From: Poa pratensis
Lineage: Eukaryota; Streptophyta; Magnoliopsida; Poales; Poaceae
Direction: 5' to 3'
Length of the DNA stretch: 64,000 nucleotides
Assembly: GCA_947311845.1 (NCBI GenBank)
Contig: CAMZMU010000034.1
Span: forward strand, 89,718,723 to 89,782,722
The position numbers and the translations under genes are program-made. The notes under the pieces are model-generated. The model was given only the letters and a program-made list of their open reading frames with translations, did no database searches and was not told the DNA's origin. Shown in pieces: positions 1 through 11,629 of the stretch; within the stretch, counting starts at the first letter, position 1, and each line of letters opens with the position of its first letter.

Positions 1-970
1 CGTCGACCTTCTCAAATGTCAGCTTGATGTACTCCGGCTTGATCTGTATCTTGATGGCGAAGAGATATCACACGCAAATATCATTGATCCCGTAGAATAG
101 ATCCAGTTGTGAGTAAACTCGAGGTACTTGTCTCATCTGACATATTTTCCCGTGATTTGGATAAGGTCTCTCGTAGATAGACGACAAACCCCTTGAAATG
201 GCAGCCTTTACCCATCTGCTACCTTAATCTTGAGACACTGACCAAAATAAGATGAACATTGTATCTGATGGCAGAGTATAAGAAAACTGTAAATGATACC
301 AGAGATGGCAGTATGATACCAGAGACTGCTCCTCTCTATCATCCAAATCATGTTCACATAGAACTGAGGGATCTCAAAGAACTCGTCAGACTCCAATTCC
401 ATTGTCGCCTGCTTGTATAGAGCGAAAGATATCGCATTCATCTCTGAATAACTGGTATAACTTCTCATGTTCGCAAATATGGCCTTCAGAAGGGCTGGCT
501 TTCACTCTCTTACAATTCGTGCACACTCTGATCAAAGAGACGAAGGAATTAAGTTTGAAAAATATAAACTACTCAACGTGTAAGAAAAATAACACAAACT
601 AACATACCAGTGTATTGAAGAAAAGGTTTGGTAGCATTGTTGCGCCAATCACTTCAACATTAAACACATGCTATTTTTCATCATAGGTGAATTTGACAAC
701 ATCATTGATGACGATGTCATAACATTCAAGTAGTATGTGTCTCTATTTGGACACTTAGCTTAAATCCAGTTCTTTTGAGTGCCAACAGCCAGGCTCTCTA
801 GACGATATTTGAAGCAGCATAGCACACTCTACATTTAATACAAAAAAGAGGACAAACTAAGAACACACGAATTGAAAGGCAGACTTATGACATTCACTCG
901 AATTGAACAACGATACTTACGACTTCATCCCCGGGATTGTGGAATTCAATCGGGATTCTAAAAGTATTTG
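1..970 (-). pseudogene. Degenerate multi-exon gene fragment, unrecognised
   Basis: Read leftwards, this stretch shows protein-like blocks separated by plausible introns. RIPIEFHNPGDEV near 915-960 ends at a GTAAGT donor. A block with ECYDIVINDVVKFTYDEK near 660-730 has an in-frame stop and ends at a GTATGT donor near 610. A block near 430-530 reads CTNCKRVKASPSEGHICEHE and could be a small zinc cluster. A last block near 1-65 reads IKIQIKPEYIKLTFEKVD. I cannot name the family. The internal stop and the lack of a clear start suggest a decayed gene or a fragment captured by a transposon. Splice sites and strand are inferences. Confidence 0.35.
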
Positions 971-1861
971 TTCTACGACTGATTCTACCACATAAAGTAG
1001 GTTGTGAAGGCATAGAGGACAATCCTTTTCTTCCATTTCCTGCTTTTAATCCACATACGCAGCCATATGGAAAATCAAATCAACCCAATGATAATCCACC
1101 ATTCGGGAGCTCTAAAGGGAAAATGAAACATCTACAGATAGCCGCTGGATTGCCATGTGAAACCTTTCAAATATAGCACTGATCTTTCAAATGGCTTGCG
1201 TCTGGAATCGACGGCGACCAAACAACCCCAAAAGGATTGCGGCTGGAATCAACGGCGGCCGTAGAATAAATGCCCGCAAGCGGCCAAGGCCTCGTTTGCT
1301 TCTCGATGCCGACGGAGATGGAGCTCCTCTGCGCCTTGAATCCCCCCACTATGCGCCTTGAATCTGCCACCTTTCGCTCGGTTCTTGGGGTTTTCTCGGT
1401 GTGTTCTTGGGGGTTCTCTGGATGTAGCAGGGGAGAAAGACCAGGTGGGGCCCATCGGTGGTATCCCTTAATTAAAGAGCGGCACCTAACCGGACCTAGC
1501 TGTCAGCACTTTTAGCGGGCCCACTCGTCAGGAAGGTGCCGCAGGCCGCCCTACAAGTCAGGCCAAGTAACGGTCAACGAAGGTTGACCCAACGGAAACA
1601 GCTGCTTGGCCATCCGCATGCCTCGAAAGAGCGAAGTAGGGAAAAACTGAGAAAAGTTAGACGAGTAGGGCACAACCGAGGAAAACTAGGCAAAACACGG
1701 CACGAAAATAATATACCCTAAATTGATGGAGGTGAAGATGGATGAAGCCCTGATGCCGAGGCACCATCGTTGACGGATGCATATCGCGACCGAAGGGTGT
1801 TGTGGCATGAAATCGTGGATATTGGATTCCAATTAGAAATCTTTCTATCTGTGTATCTTGC

Positions 1862-1864
<3 letters not shown>
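971..1864. other. Intergenic, GC-rich then mixed, no clear gene
   Basis: The part from about 1160 to 1700 is GC-rich and contains short open frames on both strands, but none shows a recognisable domain. A 12-base direct repeat (attcaaggcgca on the minus strand) lies near 1330-1360. It could be the 5' flank of the broken gene to its left. Nothing firm can be called. Confidence 0.3.

Positions 1865-1902
<38 letters not shown>
1865..1902. repeat. (TC)n microsatellite
   Basis: About 19 uninterrupted TC units, a simple-sequence repeat likely to vary in length between accessions. Confidence 0.95.
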
Positions 1903-1904
<2 letters not shown>

Positions 1905-3939
1905 GTTTAACTGTCATGGCTGACTACTTAATGAGAATTCGAGGAGGGTGCATGAGGTTATGTAAATAAATCCAAAACATATTCTTGGTTGCTTGATGTC
2001 TGATTATTTGTGTAAAGGTAGGAAAAAAGACACGTGATGTTTTTCACCTTCAACATGCCACCAACTAAGGTAATTAAGCATCACTTGCTGCTAAAATATA
2101 GCAATTCATGCGTTGACCATTATAGAGATAAGAATTCCATTTCAAGTTTTTTTACTTCCTAATGAATGTGTGATTGATCGACTAATTTTATAGAAATTTA
2201 TGTTCATACAGTGGCATGTTTCGAATCCCTTTAACCAATACTTCGTCTGTCCAAGTGGAACGGGAATGTTTTTAACAATATTGTTGGTACGTTGAACATA
2301 ATTTATATTGTTCGTTGTTAAAATATTTTTCTTCATAATTTCATGAATGAGAAGTATAAAATGTAATAACTAACTTATGGGTGCAGGAAGATGTCCCATG
2401 TAATGTTTATAAATACCATATTTGTAAGTGCATTCAAATTCAAATCTGCATATGCAAATAAAACTTTACGATGTTACAACTGAAAGTTGGTATCTTGGTA
2501 AATGGTTGGCAGATCACTGAATTAGCTTGGAAAATCTTCATTCATGATCTGTTGTAAGCATCATGATTGTTTATCGGTCTCCCATTCAAGGTTTATTCAT
2601 ATCAATATACGAAATTATCCTAAAGATTTTATAGTTGTACCATAGAATTATGGGCTCTTTATCAAAAAGAAATTGAACTAAGGGCTGCATGAAGAAAAGA
2701 TTGGCAAAGGGTTTCAAATCTGACCAACCAAAAATGGTCCTCTATAAAAATTGGCTATAAAAAAATGGCTGTTGGAACATTGTGGTGAGTTATTTCGCCT
2801 CTTTCTCATGTCTTTCACCAGGGATAAAAAATATCGCTTTGGGTTCTTTCATATCAAGGATTTACTCTAATCTATGGTACAAGCATTTTAGGGAAATATC
2901 AGAGAGAATGCAGCTTCACTTCCTGTCAGAAAAATTGCATGTAGAAGGTTGAATTGAAATGAGAAGCGCTGACCCGGGCCACAACTCTGTTTTGTAAATG
3001 TGAAACCTCTGTTGCATCTTTTAAATTACAATATCCTGGTCGATTGGGTATTGAGTGCGGAAAAGTGTTTACTTGTGGGTCTATAGTATTCCCCTTGTTG
3101 TCCTTCAACCTAGTTAGGATAGTAGAGTGAGGATGATTTCATTATAGAGAATATCCGGTGGCCATGTCCGGTATGAAATCATGATTATGTTTTCTATTTT
3201 TCTGCAGCAGAAGAGTTGGACCGTCACATCTTACTAGACAAGGTGAGTTACTTTGTGCATTTTATGAACCATAATTCATATCTGAATTTGTACTAAGCTT
3301 TTATACCTTTTAGAAAAAATACATGATACAATATTAACGAGTATAATTTCAAATAAACTTGCCGCGTTGTTAAATGTTACCATATGTTGTTGTGTTTGTG
3401 ATGGTGTTATTAGCAATATTAATTTCAAAATTAATGACATAGCAATGTTGCTAAATGTTAGTTGTCGTGTTTTTATTACACAATTGTAATGTATACCTTC
3501 AAATAACCATGTGTTATGTTGAATTTAGTTATATTTTTAACAAAAATTTCTTCTTGAGTTATGCTTAACAATTGCATAATCTTTATAGGTTATGCAACTT
3601 TATCTAAAATCAAATTTATCTAAAAATATCTCTACATAGTGTGACCTAACAAATATGTTAATAGCGGTTTCTAGCACATGAATAGATAACCACGGTTTTT
3701 GAAAAATTTGGAGTACAAAATGAACCATTGCACAATTCTTTACTTGTTCTTCATGGTCAAATGTGTTTTGCAAGTTACATCGGGTTTAATAATAAATTAA
3801 CAACATGCGACAGATATGTACTTTGTTTGAAATAGCTTTGAAGAATTTTGATAGGCAATGTATGATATGAACGTTCCCTATTGAAGGGTTGCATGCATGT
3901 AATTCAAAAAAAAAATCGCCTTACTTGTAACTATAAGGA
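1903..3939. other. AT-rich intergenic sequence
   Basis: Low-complexity AT-rich DNA with no long frame, splice pattern or terminal repeats that I recognise. It is probably decayed repeat sequence. Confidence 0.4.
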
Positions 3940-4935
3940 TCTTATCTATAAAGGTACAAGCGAGAGGATAGATCTAGTTTCATAGAACACCCTGTACCGG
4001 AAGTAGATGTTGGTGAAACCTGATGAAAATCCCCATGGCTAAGCCTAGTGGCGAGTATGTCGACGATTCCCGATATCAAGTCTCAGAAACTAGCACAGTA
4101 AGGATCAAAGGTATGATCTCGCCGAGTGTTCGCACACATCCATCAGCTTCCGTCCAACATAAGTTCGTTGTCCGGAACTTAGTATCTACCTTGTATAAGA
4201 AGTGGAGATCCCAACACATGGGAGAGAGGGAAAGAGAATAGATCTAAGGGAGACCACACCTCAAAACCCGACGATCAACTTGCTCATTGAGGGCGAGGGG
4301 GGTCCTCTCCTTTGATAGGAGCGAGGGGGAGGGGAGCCTTGGAGGAGGAGCAACTCCCTCCCCCTCATGCGCTGCCATCCCTGGTGGGCCAGCGGGGTCG
4401 GCCGAGATAGGGTTTGGGGGAATCTGAGCCGGCCCGACCCCCACCTGGTGCCCCCTTGCTTGCCGGCCAAACAAACGGTGGACGGCCCCTTCTTGGGCCT
4501 TTGGGCCCATATGGCTGCCCCCACATGGGTCTAACCCAGTTTTCCATCCCATGCACCCTCCCAGATATTTCTATAAGGCCTTCTAAAACTTCAAAAAAAA
4601 TCTGAGACCCTTTCTGGATGTTTCAGGATGTTCCTGACATACCGAAACTCTTCTGATATTCTATCTGAATTATTTTAATCACGTTGAAATCATTCCGGTG
4701 ACACCCTCTCTTGTTCCAAACCTTTCGATATACACTGGTGATTGTAGTAAATATAATTGTGTGACCCTACAGGTTCGATAACGAGTGAGCATGACTAAGA
4801 ACAACTTGATCAATAATAAATAGCGGAGTTGTGGACGCCCATATTGACCGATGCTCAGTTGAACCTGTTGGTTTGCGTAGGTGGTTCCCATTGCTTCGCG
4901 ATACTGAACACTACCTGAGAATAAAACCTTGATCA
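3940..4935. repeat. Probable old LTR-retrotransposon remnant
   Basis: The block changes abruptly from AT-rich to GC-rich (4250-4560) and back. Its GC-rich core contains short palindromic runs and is followed by text typical of LTR interiors in grasses (a pyrimidine-rich stretch, then ggttcgataacgagtgagc). I could not find matching LTR ends or a target duplication. The call rests on overall texture only. Confidence 0.25.
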
Positions 4936-5318
4936 CGATATCTTGTTATTCTCGTTACCTGTTGAACTTGTTGGTTTCCTCAATCCACTTTTGGCTGCAT
5001 AGGGGATAAGGAGGCAAGCAATGGTGGCTGTTGGATCGACGAACAGTGGAAAGTTTTTTTATTGGCCAATTGAGGTTAATTAAAAAGAGCCAAGAGTGAA
5101 AACGATAATTCCTTTAATAAAGGCAAGCCGCTTTTGGTACTTAGCTGTAATAAAGGCAAGCCGTAGAGTGCAGGAAGCAAAAGAATTAACAGGTCATCAT
5201 GTGCAGGCGTGCGGCACACACTGCGTACTGATCGAACGAATTTTGTGTGCGGAGAGATTAACAAGCATGCAAATGCGATGCAGCCCGTGGTTTATGCAAT
5301 CGATCGAGGTCTTCCTCA
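4936..5318 (-). other. 3' flank and 3'UTR of the glycosyltransferase gene
   Basis: Downstream of the stop codon at 5319-5321 on the minus strand. A short direct repeat (taaaggcaagccg) occurs twice near 5117-5163. No separate gene is visible. The polyadenylation site is not certain. Confidence 0.4.
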
Positions 5319-8221
5319 TCAGAATCCGGTGCAGTTCTTGGGCAAGCCGGTGACGTGATCGACGGAGACGAGCTGCGTGGCGACGCAGCTGATGACGTCC
5401 TTGCCGAGCTTCGCGCCGGCAGCCTTGAGACCCTTGATGGACACGGGCTGGTTGAACAGGTTGAGCACGGGCAGCTTGGACGCCGGCGGCATCTTGCCCG
5501 CGGGCAACAGCGGCGCGAAGTCGTCGGCGACGAGCGGCACCTCGAAGTCGCCCTTGTTGTGCTTGAGCTTGTTGTCCTTGGCGCTGATATGGGCGCCGGG
5601 CTCCATGTGGTTGGTCGAGAAGCTGGTCTGGTTGGGAAAGTTGGGGTAGAGGCTGACGTAGCCGCGGAGGTACATCATGTCGATGAGGAACTTCTTCCAC
5701 GACGCCTGCCAGCCGTTGGTCCTGGACCCCGGGATCTGCACCGGGTTGGCCTTGGCGTTCTCGGTGAACCTCGCGGCCATGTACGCGTAGAACTCGCGCC
5801 AGTGCTTGGGGAAGAAGACGGCGCCCCAGCTGCAGGGGAGCTGGTGGAGGTAGGGGGTGTTGGCGCCGAGCTTCGTCTTGCCGAAGAACTCGGTGGCGTT
5901 CCACCGTGGTCGCTCCTTGGTCACCTCGACGAGCCGGGGCGTGTAGAGGGAGATGGAGGAGAGCTCCGGCAGGGACACGGTGGGGTCGTACCGGTAGGCG
6001 AGGAGGGCGTATTTGACCCAGAGGTAGTAGTAGGGGGACACCTCGATGTCGTCCTCCAGGAGGAGGCCGTAGTCGTCGTCGGAGGCTGGGTACCAGCTCT
6101 CGCTCACGGCGCGGATCAGCCCGCCCTGGATGATGCGGCGGCGCAGCGTCTTGCCGCCGTGCGGCCAGACGAAGTTGTTGACCGTGTTCAGCGTCGCCGC
6201 GTCCACCTTGCTGTCCATGTTGAAGCTGATCGGCACCTCGTCGCCTAGGTAGTAGGCGTTCCGGAGCGAGGTGAGGAGACGCTGCAGGGACCCCGCGCGC
6301 GTCTGCGTGATGATGTTCACCGAGATTCTCATCTTGTTCCAATCTGCGCGCCAAAAATTGAAATCGATGAAATATTTTCGTCATGACTCGATTGATGCAG
6401 TGCAAATGTTCTATGAAATGCATATGGAAGATAATGACATGATGAGGAGAAAGAGGCTGTTACTTGGGAGTGAGGCGGGGCGGAGGGTGGCCATCCAGAG
6501 CACCTTGGGGATGGTGTTTCTCGGGAGGAGGACGAGGGCGGTGTGGTTGACGGTGGCCTCGGTGGCCATGCGGAGCGCGTCCTCGACCTTGCCGTCGACG
6601 CCGGCAACGGCCACGACCACGCTGGGGCTTTGCATCCGGACGAGGCCGCGCATGCTGGAGTAGACTGCCTGAAGCACTGGCACCTCCGACCGGGACGGGC
6701 CGGAGATCGCGCCGACTGCCAGGTCGAACACCTTGAACCGCCGCTCCTTGCACACCACCTTGGGCCACTTGAGCACCGCGGCTGCCTCCTCGCAAGGGCA
6801 GTGCCACCGCCGGACACGACGAGGTACGCCTTGCGCCCGGGAGTGGTTCGGAACTTCTCTAGCAGCGGCGCGAGCGCCCTGACCTCGCCGAGCGTGTGCG
6901 CGTAGAAGAGCGCGTCCACCTTCTGCGGGTGCATGGCCGCCCACTGCGTCACGTAGCCGGAGGTGAGCGCGCGCCACCACTGCTCGTCGCGCACCTGAAC
7001 GATGTCCTTGAAGATCACCGTCGTCTCTGCCACTTGCGCCAGCCGGTGCTCGCTGTCTCCCCATGTCTCCTTGTCGCCGGCGTCGACAGGGAGTACGAAG
7101 GAACCCGCGCCCATGTACTTCTGCAGCTGGTAGCTCAGGTGCAGGTCCTCACCGGTCATGAAGGTGAATGGCGTCTCGACGAAGAGCGTCTTGACGAGTT
7201 CCGTGGCAAGGAACCATGAGCTGGACAGAAAGTCCACCTGCACGATCCGGTCGACGATGATGTCATAGGCTGGGTCGGGGAGGTAGAGCCCGGCCTCCTT
7301 GGACCGGAACTTGCGGTAGCTCGGGAAGGTGAAGTCCTTGCCCCGGAACGGGAGAATGCGGCCGATGCTGCCGAGCACAGAGTTTCGGTACTTGTCGGTG
7401 CCGGCGACGTGGCACAGGATCTCGAGCATGCGTGTCCCCGGGATCATGTCGTCGTCGAGGACGTAGACGAAGTCAGACTCCGCCTGCAGCGCCATCTGGA
7501 ACCGACCGTAGTACTTGAAGTCGTAGCCGGAGGCGACGAAGCTGATGCGGGAGTCGTTGTAGCTCTCGACGATGCGGCGGAGGGAGGCCTCGTTGGGGGT
7601 CCCGAAGGCGAGCACCCAAGCGCGGTGGAACGGCAGCGTCTGCTTCTGAAGCGTGTCCAGCTGCGCGCACAGCGTCTTTCGCTTGAAGTGGTTCAGGATG
7701 ACCGTCACCCGCGGCCGGGACGCCGGGTCATCTTCAGATATCTTCCAGCGGGAGCGCATGCGGAGGAGCTCCGGGAGCGTCTCGGCGGCGAAGGATCGGC
7801 GCTGGAAGGCGAGCACCTCGTCGTAGAGCTCCCGCTTGAGGCGGATCATGAGCGCGTCGGTGGACTTCTTCTGCTCGAACTCGATGGTCTCGTGCTCGCA
7901 CACCTCCTGCAGGGACAGCAGCGGCGGCGCACCCTCCTCCCCGCCGGCCATGATGGTCTGCTTCCAGCGCTGCGCGATGCGGGTCGCCCAGGTGAAGTCC
8001 GGTTTGCCCCGGAGGTCCACGGCGGGGCTCATGTAGTAGAGGAGGAAGGTGGCGTAGATTGCGAAGGCGAGCTGGAGGCAGGTCAGCGCCGCCACCAGAC
8101 GGGACGAGTGCCTCACTACCGCCGAGCGCGCGCCCGTACCCCTCGCCTTGACGCCGACGTAGTCGCCCAGCTTGTCCTCCAGGGAGTCATTCTTGAGGAT
8201 GTGCGTGCGGGTGATGCCCAT
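5319..8221 (-). CDS. Large plant glycosyltransferase, type II membrane protein (At5g12260-like), one frameshift
   Basis: Two exons, 8221-6464 and 6343-5319. The 120-base intron has GT at 6463-6462 and AG at 6345-6344, and the phase-1 join reads PNWNKMRISV. The start at 8221 opens MGITRTHILK, and residues about 42-64 form one hydrophobic segment, so a Golgi type II enzyme is likely. About residues 170-400 form a first nucleotide-sugar transferase fold, with RVTVILNHFK and an acidic metal-binding motif YVLDDDMIPG (Asp 256-258). Exon 2 carries a second such region, with SVNIITQTRAGSLQRLL and LLLEDDIEVSPYY. The product would be about 927 residues, the usual size of this land-plant family, whose best-known member I recall is Arabidopsis At5g12260; substrate unknown. 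Near 6801-6810 the frame slips by one base (a missing base after GGG), and the homologous sequence resumes as CPCEEAAAVLKW. This is either a sequencing error or a recent mutation. Confidence 0.85.
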
Positions 8222-8236
8222 GGCGATGGCGGGAAG

Positions 8237-8626
8237 CTGGGATTTGAAAGAACTAGTTAGGCTGAGCGCTGACTACTAGCTTCACTTATGCTACTGACTT
8301 GCTTAACTAACATGCAAAATATATGCAAAAGTCTCCGCTACTTTGAACGGCATGCAAGCTACGTAGGCGCGATAAATTTCTTAATCAGTCAGCAAGTGCA
8401 TCTGATTTTCATGATCGATGCAGTAAAAATTCAGCAAAGTTAACATTGGTTCACACAAGAGCAAGCAACATAGTGAGAAATTCAGCAAAGTTAACACTGG
8501 TTCAGACTTCAGACAAGAGCAAGCAAACATATTGAGTAATAGCATCTGATTTGCATGATCGATGCAGTAGAAATTCAGCATGATCGATGTAGATATGTGA
8601 CTTGCTTGCAATTAAGGAATAATTAC
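8237..8626 (-). other. 5'UTR intron of the glycosyltransferase gene with internal repeats
   Basis: A donor CAAG|GTAATT at 8627/8626 and an acceptor CCCAG ending at 8237, 15 bases before the start codon, define a likely 390-base leader intron. Inside it the motif ttcagcaaagttaacaytgg occurs twice (about 8430 and 8482). A block catctgatt-tcatgatcgatgcagta occurs twice (about 8399 and 8542). The intron is inferred from splice consensus only. Confidence 0.55.
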
Positions 8627-8985
8627 CTTGGCTGGAGACTGAATGCCAGCAAGAATAAACGCTCGATCTTCACAACAAGGACATATATTTGGCGAAGCAG
8701 ATCGGAACCGATATGCGAATGCAAAAGCAGCAGTTTTGGTTGCTGGAGCAGAATGATCAGCGGCAGTTACTGGCTGAAGCAGGCTATCAAAGGCTAATTC
8801 TCTGAAGAATCAGAGGCAAAATGAAGAATGGGAGATAGAGAGGATCGAATTCAGTAAGATACAGGAGATCGATCAAGTCGATCGACCACAGAGGACGACT
8901 AGTCTACTCTAGCTAGTCTGTGATCATGCTGCTGCATGCATGGAGCTGGGGATCTAGCTAGGCTGTGATGCATCGTGTGCCCTCC

Positions 8986-8996
8986 CATTTATAAAG
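8986..8996 (-). promoter_or_regulatory. Probable TATA box of the glycosyltransferase gene
   Basis: The minus strand reads TTTATAAATGG here, about 360 bases upstream of the inferred leader donor. Transcription would start near 8955. Confidence 0.5.
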
Positions 8997-9325
8997 CAAT
9001 GGCGATGCACAAGTCAGCACTAGCTACCGAGGCATGTATCACGGCGACGAGTGTGAAGAAAGCGTGCACAAATAGCTGGCCCGATCAGTCGCCTCACTCA
9101 CATGCATGGAAAGATGAACACAGTGCTAAGCTATTTGCTTACGGTTTTTATTTTACGGGGTGGCTACATGCTTACGTTACGTTGTCAGTCCATGTACCAT
9201 GGTTAATAAAGCCAGATTAGCATCCGTAGATTGAATCATCGCATTGTGAATTATCGCCTCACATTGTTTGCCTGGTTTGTTAACAGGAGATGGTGAGAGC
9301 AAAGTATCTGAAAAAAAGGTACTTT

Positions 9326-9820
9326 TACTCGATGCAAACCGGTCCCTTGCACTCACATTTTTGGTCTGGTCTTGTTGCTGCCATAGATATCTTCTATAGA
9401 TGTTGTAAGCGTGTTATAGGAGACGGTAAGAGAACAAGGTTTTGTAATGACAGTTGTCTCGGCCAAAATCTCTCTGTCAAAGTTTGACTCTAAAATATAT
9501 GATACAATCACAATGTTACTATTCATCGGGTCTTTACTTCAGGTTTTGGTTGTCTAAAATTTAGAAGATTTCTTCGTGAAGAAAGCAAAAAAAAAAAGTG
9601 GTCACTTGTATTATTTCTTAGCAAAAAGGCAACCTTCCCTTATAAGAAACTTTGGATTCTAAAACTTCCTTTGAGTATCAAGGCATTTTGTTGGCATCTG
9701 ATCAGGAATAAGATCCTGACCAAAGAGAATCTAAAAAGGAGGGTATGGAAAAAGATAGAATTGTGCGAGTTTTGTGATAGACATGAAACACCGATCATTT
9801 TCTCTCTTTGTGTACTCTAA
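9326..9820 (+). pseudogene. LINE (non-LTR retrotransposon) reverse-transcriptase C-terminal fragment
   Basis: The plus strand encodes HFWSGLVAAIDIFYRCCKRV followed by IGDGKRTRFCNDSCLGQ, the segment between the reverse transcriptase and the zf-RVT domain in plant LINEs. After stops and a frame change it encodes LWILKLPLSIKAFCWHLIRN and CEFCDRHETPIIFSLC, the zf-RVT zinc-binding tail. Stops and frameshifts make it a dead fragment. No 5' part, poly(A) tail or target duplication is visible. Confidence 0.75.
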
Positions 9821-10474
9821 CTACATATGTCTAGCCGGTGTCTCTCTAGGGATCAGTTATGTCCTTGAGGTTTTTTATAATTTTTATGATAAGTGGTTTA
9901 TATAGAATTGGTGCACTAGCTAATTTGTATAGAATTTGTGTCAACCTCACCCGCATCGATCAATCACATTTGTTTCATTCATTCCTCTGCTTTAACTTGA
10001 CGTAGAAAGTTGTCCTGGTAGTAATTAGCAACGTGACAAGCGAACACTAGCACCTAGTAGTAGTATTGATCTACGAGCATTTTAATTTCTAGAGAGGAAA
10101 CTACACGATTCCACAAATAATGTCAAACACGTAGCTTGAACCTTTGCTAATCAAAATGAGGGTACAATGCAGTGTGCCGTCTCCACTGCGAGATACAAAT
10201 GCATAATGCGAAGGGACGAAGGAAAGGACCAAAAGCGCTGCCTGCGTTGCATCCAAGCTAGCACGTTGGACCACCGCCATTCGTGGATCTCGAGACAATG
10301 CAGAGGAGCACCGGAGGGCATGTCGCGTGTGTGTACGCGCTGCGATCGAGCTTGCTGCATTTTCAGGGCAAAGATGCTAGTTTTGCTTCCAAAACAACAG
10401 ATCTTCGTATAGGTCTCCGTGCCAGCCAGCAAACCAATCGATTGGCATACAAACAACACTGCCTACGGTAAAAG
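9821..10474. other. Intergenic, nothing recognised
   Basis: Short overlapping frames occur on both strands around 10100-10470, but none has a domain or splice support. Confidence 0.35.
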
Positions 10475-10476
10475 TA

Positions 10477-10722
10477 CTCACTCTATCTAACTTTGCACCC
10501 TGAATTTTTCTTCGGTGAAAGTTGAATTTTGTACAATTTGATAAAGTATATAGAAACAAATATCAACAACTACAGTATCAAATCGATACTATTGGAATCG
10601 TCATGCACGAAATTTTTATAGTAGCATTGTGGATGTTAACATTTTTTCTTTATATTTGGTCAAACTTTAACACTTTGACTTTGATCAAAGCTAAAAAAGC
10701 GGGTAATTCGAAAAGGAGGGAG
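10477..10722. mobile_element. Stowaway-like MITE
   Basis: Bounded by TA on both sides. The left end is CTCACTCTATCTAACTTTG and the right end is ...CGAAAAGGAGGGAG. The interior has the run tttggtcaaactttaacact found in a common grass Stowaway group. Non-coding, 246 bases. The two ends match only loosely, so it is an old copy. Confidence 0.65.
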
Positions 10723-10985
10723 TACGGAAAAAAGGCCGCCATCTTGAAGTGTCATTGGCAGTGTCTTGACCAAGTAACTATATAGACAATTTTCAGAAGC
10801 CATTTATAGGTTGGATGATTGTACCTCGATCTTTCGCAAAACAAAAAAGATTGTACCTCGATCCAGCCCCCACTATAGATCATCAAACCCCATTTTTTAC
10901 GTCATGTGTGTCCTCTGAAAGGCACTTACATTCTCAATCTGCATGCTTCACGAATTTTTTGATATTGATGTGTTTGCATTGTGTC

Positions 10986-11546
10986 TAGGGGTGGGAACTG
11001 GCAGCGGATAATCCGAATTATCTGACATTCGTATTCGACAAATTGAAAATGGAAGTGGTAAATATCCGAATCCAAACGAAATAGAAATGGAAGTGGTAAA
11101 TATCCGGATTCGTTTTGTACAAATACAAAACAAATGTGGTATTGAATTCTGAAACAAATATGGATATGGAAATGGATATATCCGTATCCGAATAAAATTA
11201 TGTTGGACAATTTTGGTAATTCTAACTTGATATGTCAATTAATCAAACTAAAAAAATAAAGAAAGTGGCCAAATATATATTCTGTGCTTGAACCTTAAAC
11301 TATTGTGTATTATATAGCTATATTTATCACTGTACCAATCTATAGTTGACTCATTATAAGGCATAGGTCTATTATTTCATTGTATTCGTATCCGTTCCGA
11401 ATTGAGAAAACATTTGATCCGCATTCGTATTCGAGTAACATCCGATCCACATTCGTATTCGACAACATCTGTATTTGTTTAAAAAATATGGAAACGGATG
11501 TGGGAAGGGCACTATCCGATCCGCATCCGATCCGTTTCCACCCTTA
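10986..11546. mobile_element. Non-autonomous hAT element with 8-bp target duplication
   Basis: Terminal inverted repeats TAGGGGTGGGAA and (reverse complement of the right end) TAAGGGTGGAAA flank 561 bases. The eight bases attgtgtc are duplicated perfectly on both sides (10978-10985 and 11547-11554). An 8-bp duplication with this kind of short terminal repeat is the hAT signature. The interior is rich in atccg/cggat motifs near both ends (tatccgaatcc, tatccggattc, catccgatcc), which look like subterminal transposase-binding repeats. Confidence 0.85.
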
Positions 11547-11629
11547 ATTGTGTCTAGTGTTTGAAAAAAAACTTACTTGGGTGGTTTGACTATGAAATTG
11601 TTGCACAAATCTCAAAGAGATGGATGATC

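Noticed and set aside
5355..6248. 297-codon plus-strand frame over glycosyltransferase exon 2
   Set aside because: Mirror frame caused by high GC3 of the real exon; composition is Val/Leu/Gly/Asp-rich with no domain.
7409..8260. 283-codon plus-strand frame over glycosyltransferase exon 1
   Set aside because: Antisense shadow of the recognised glycosyltransferase coding frame.
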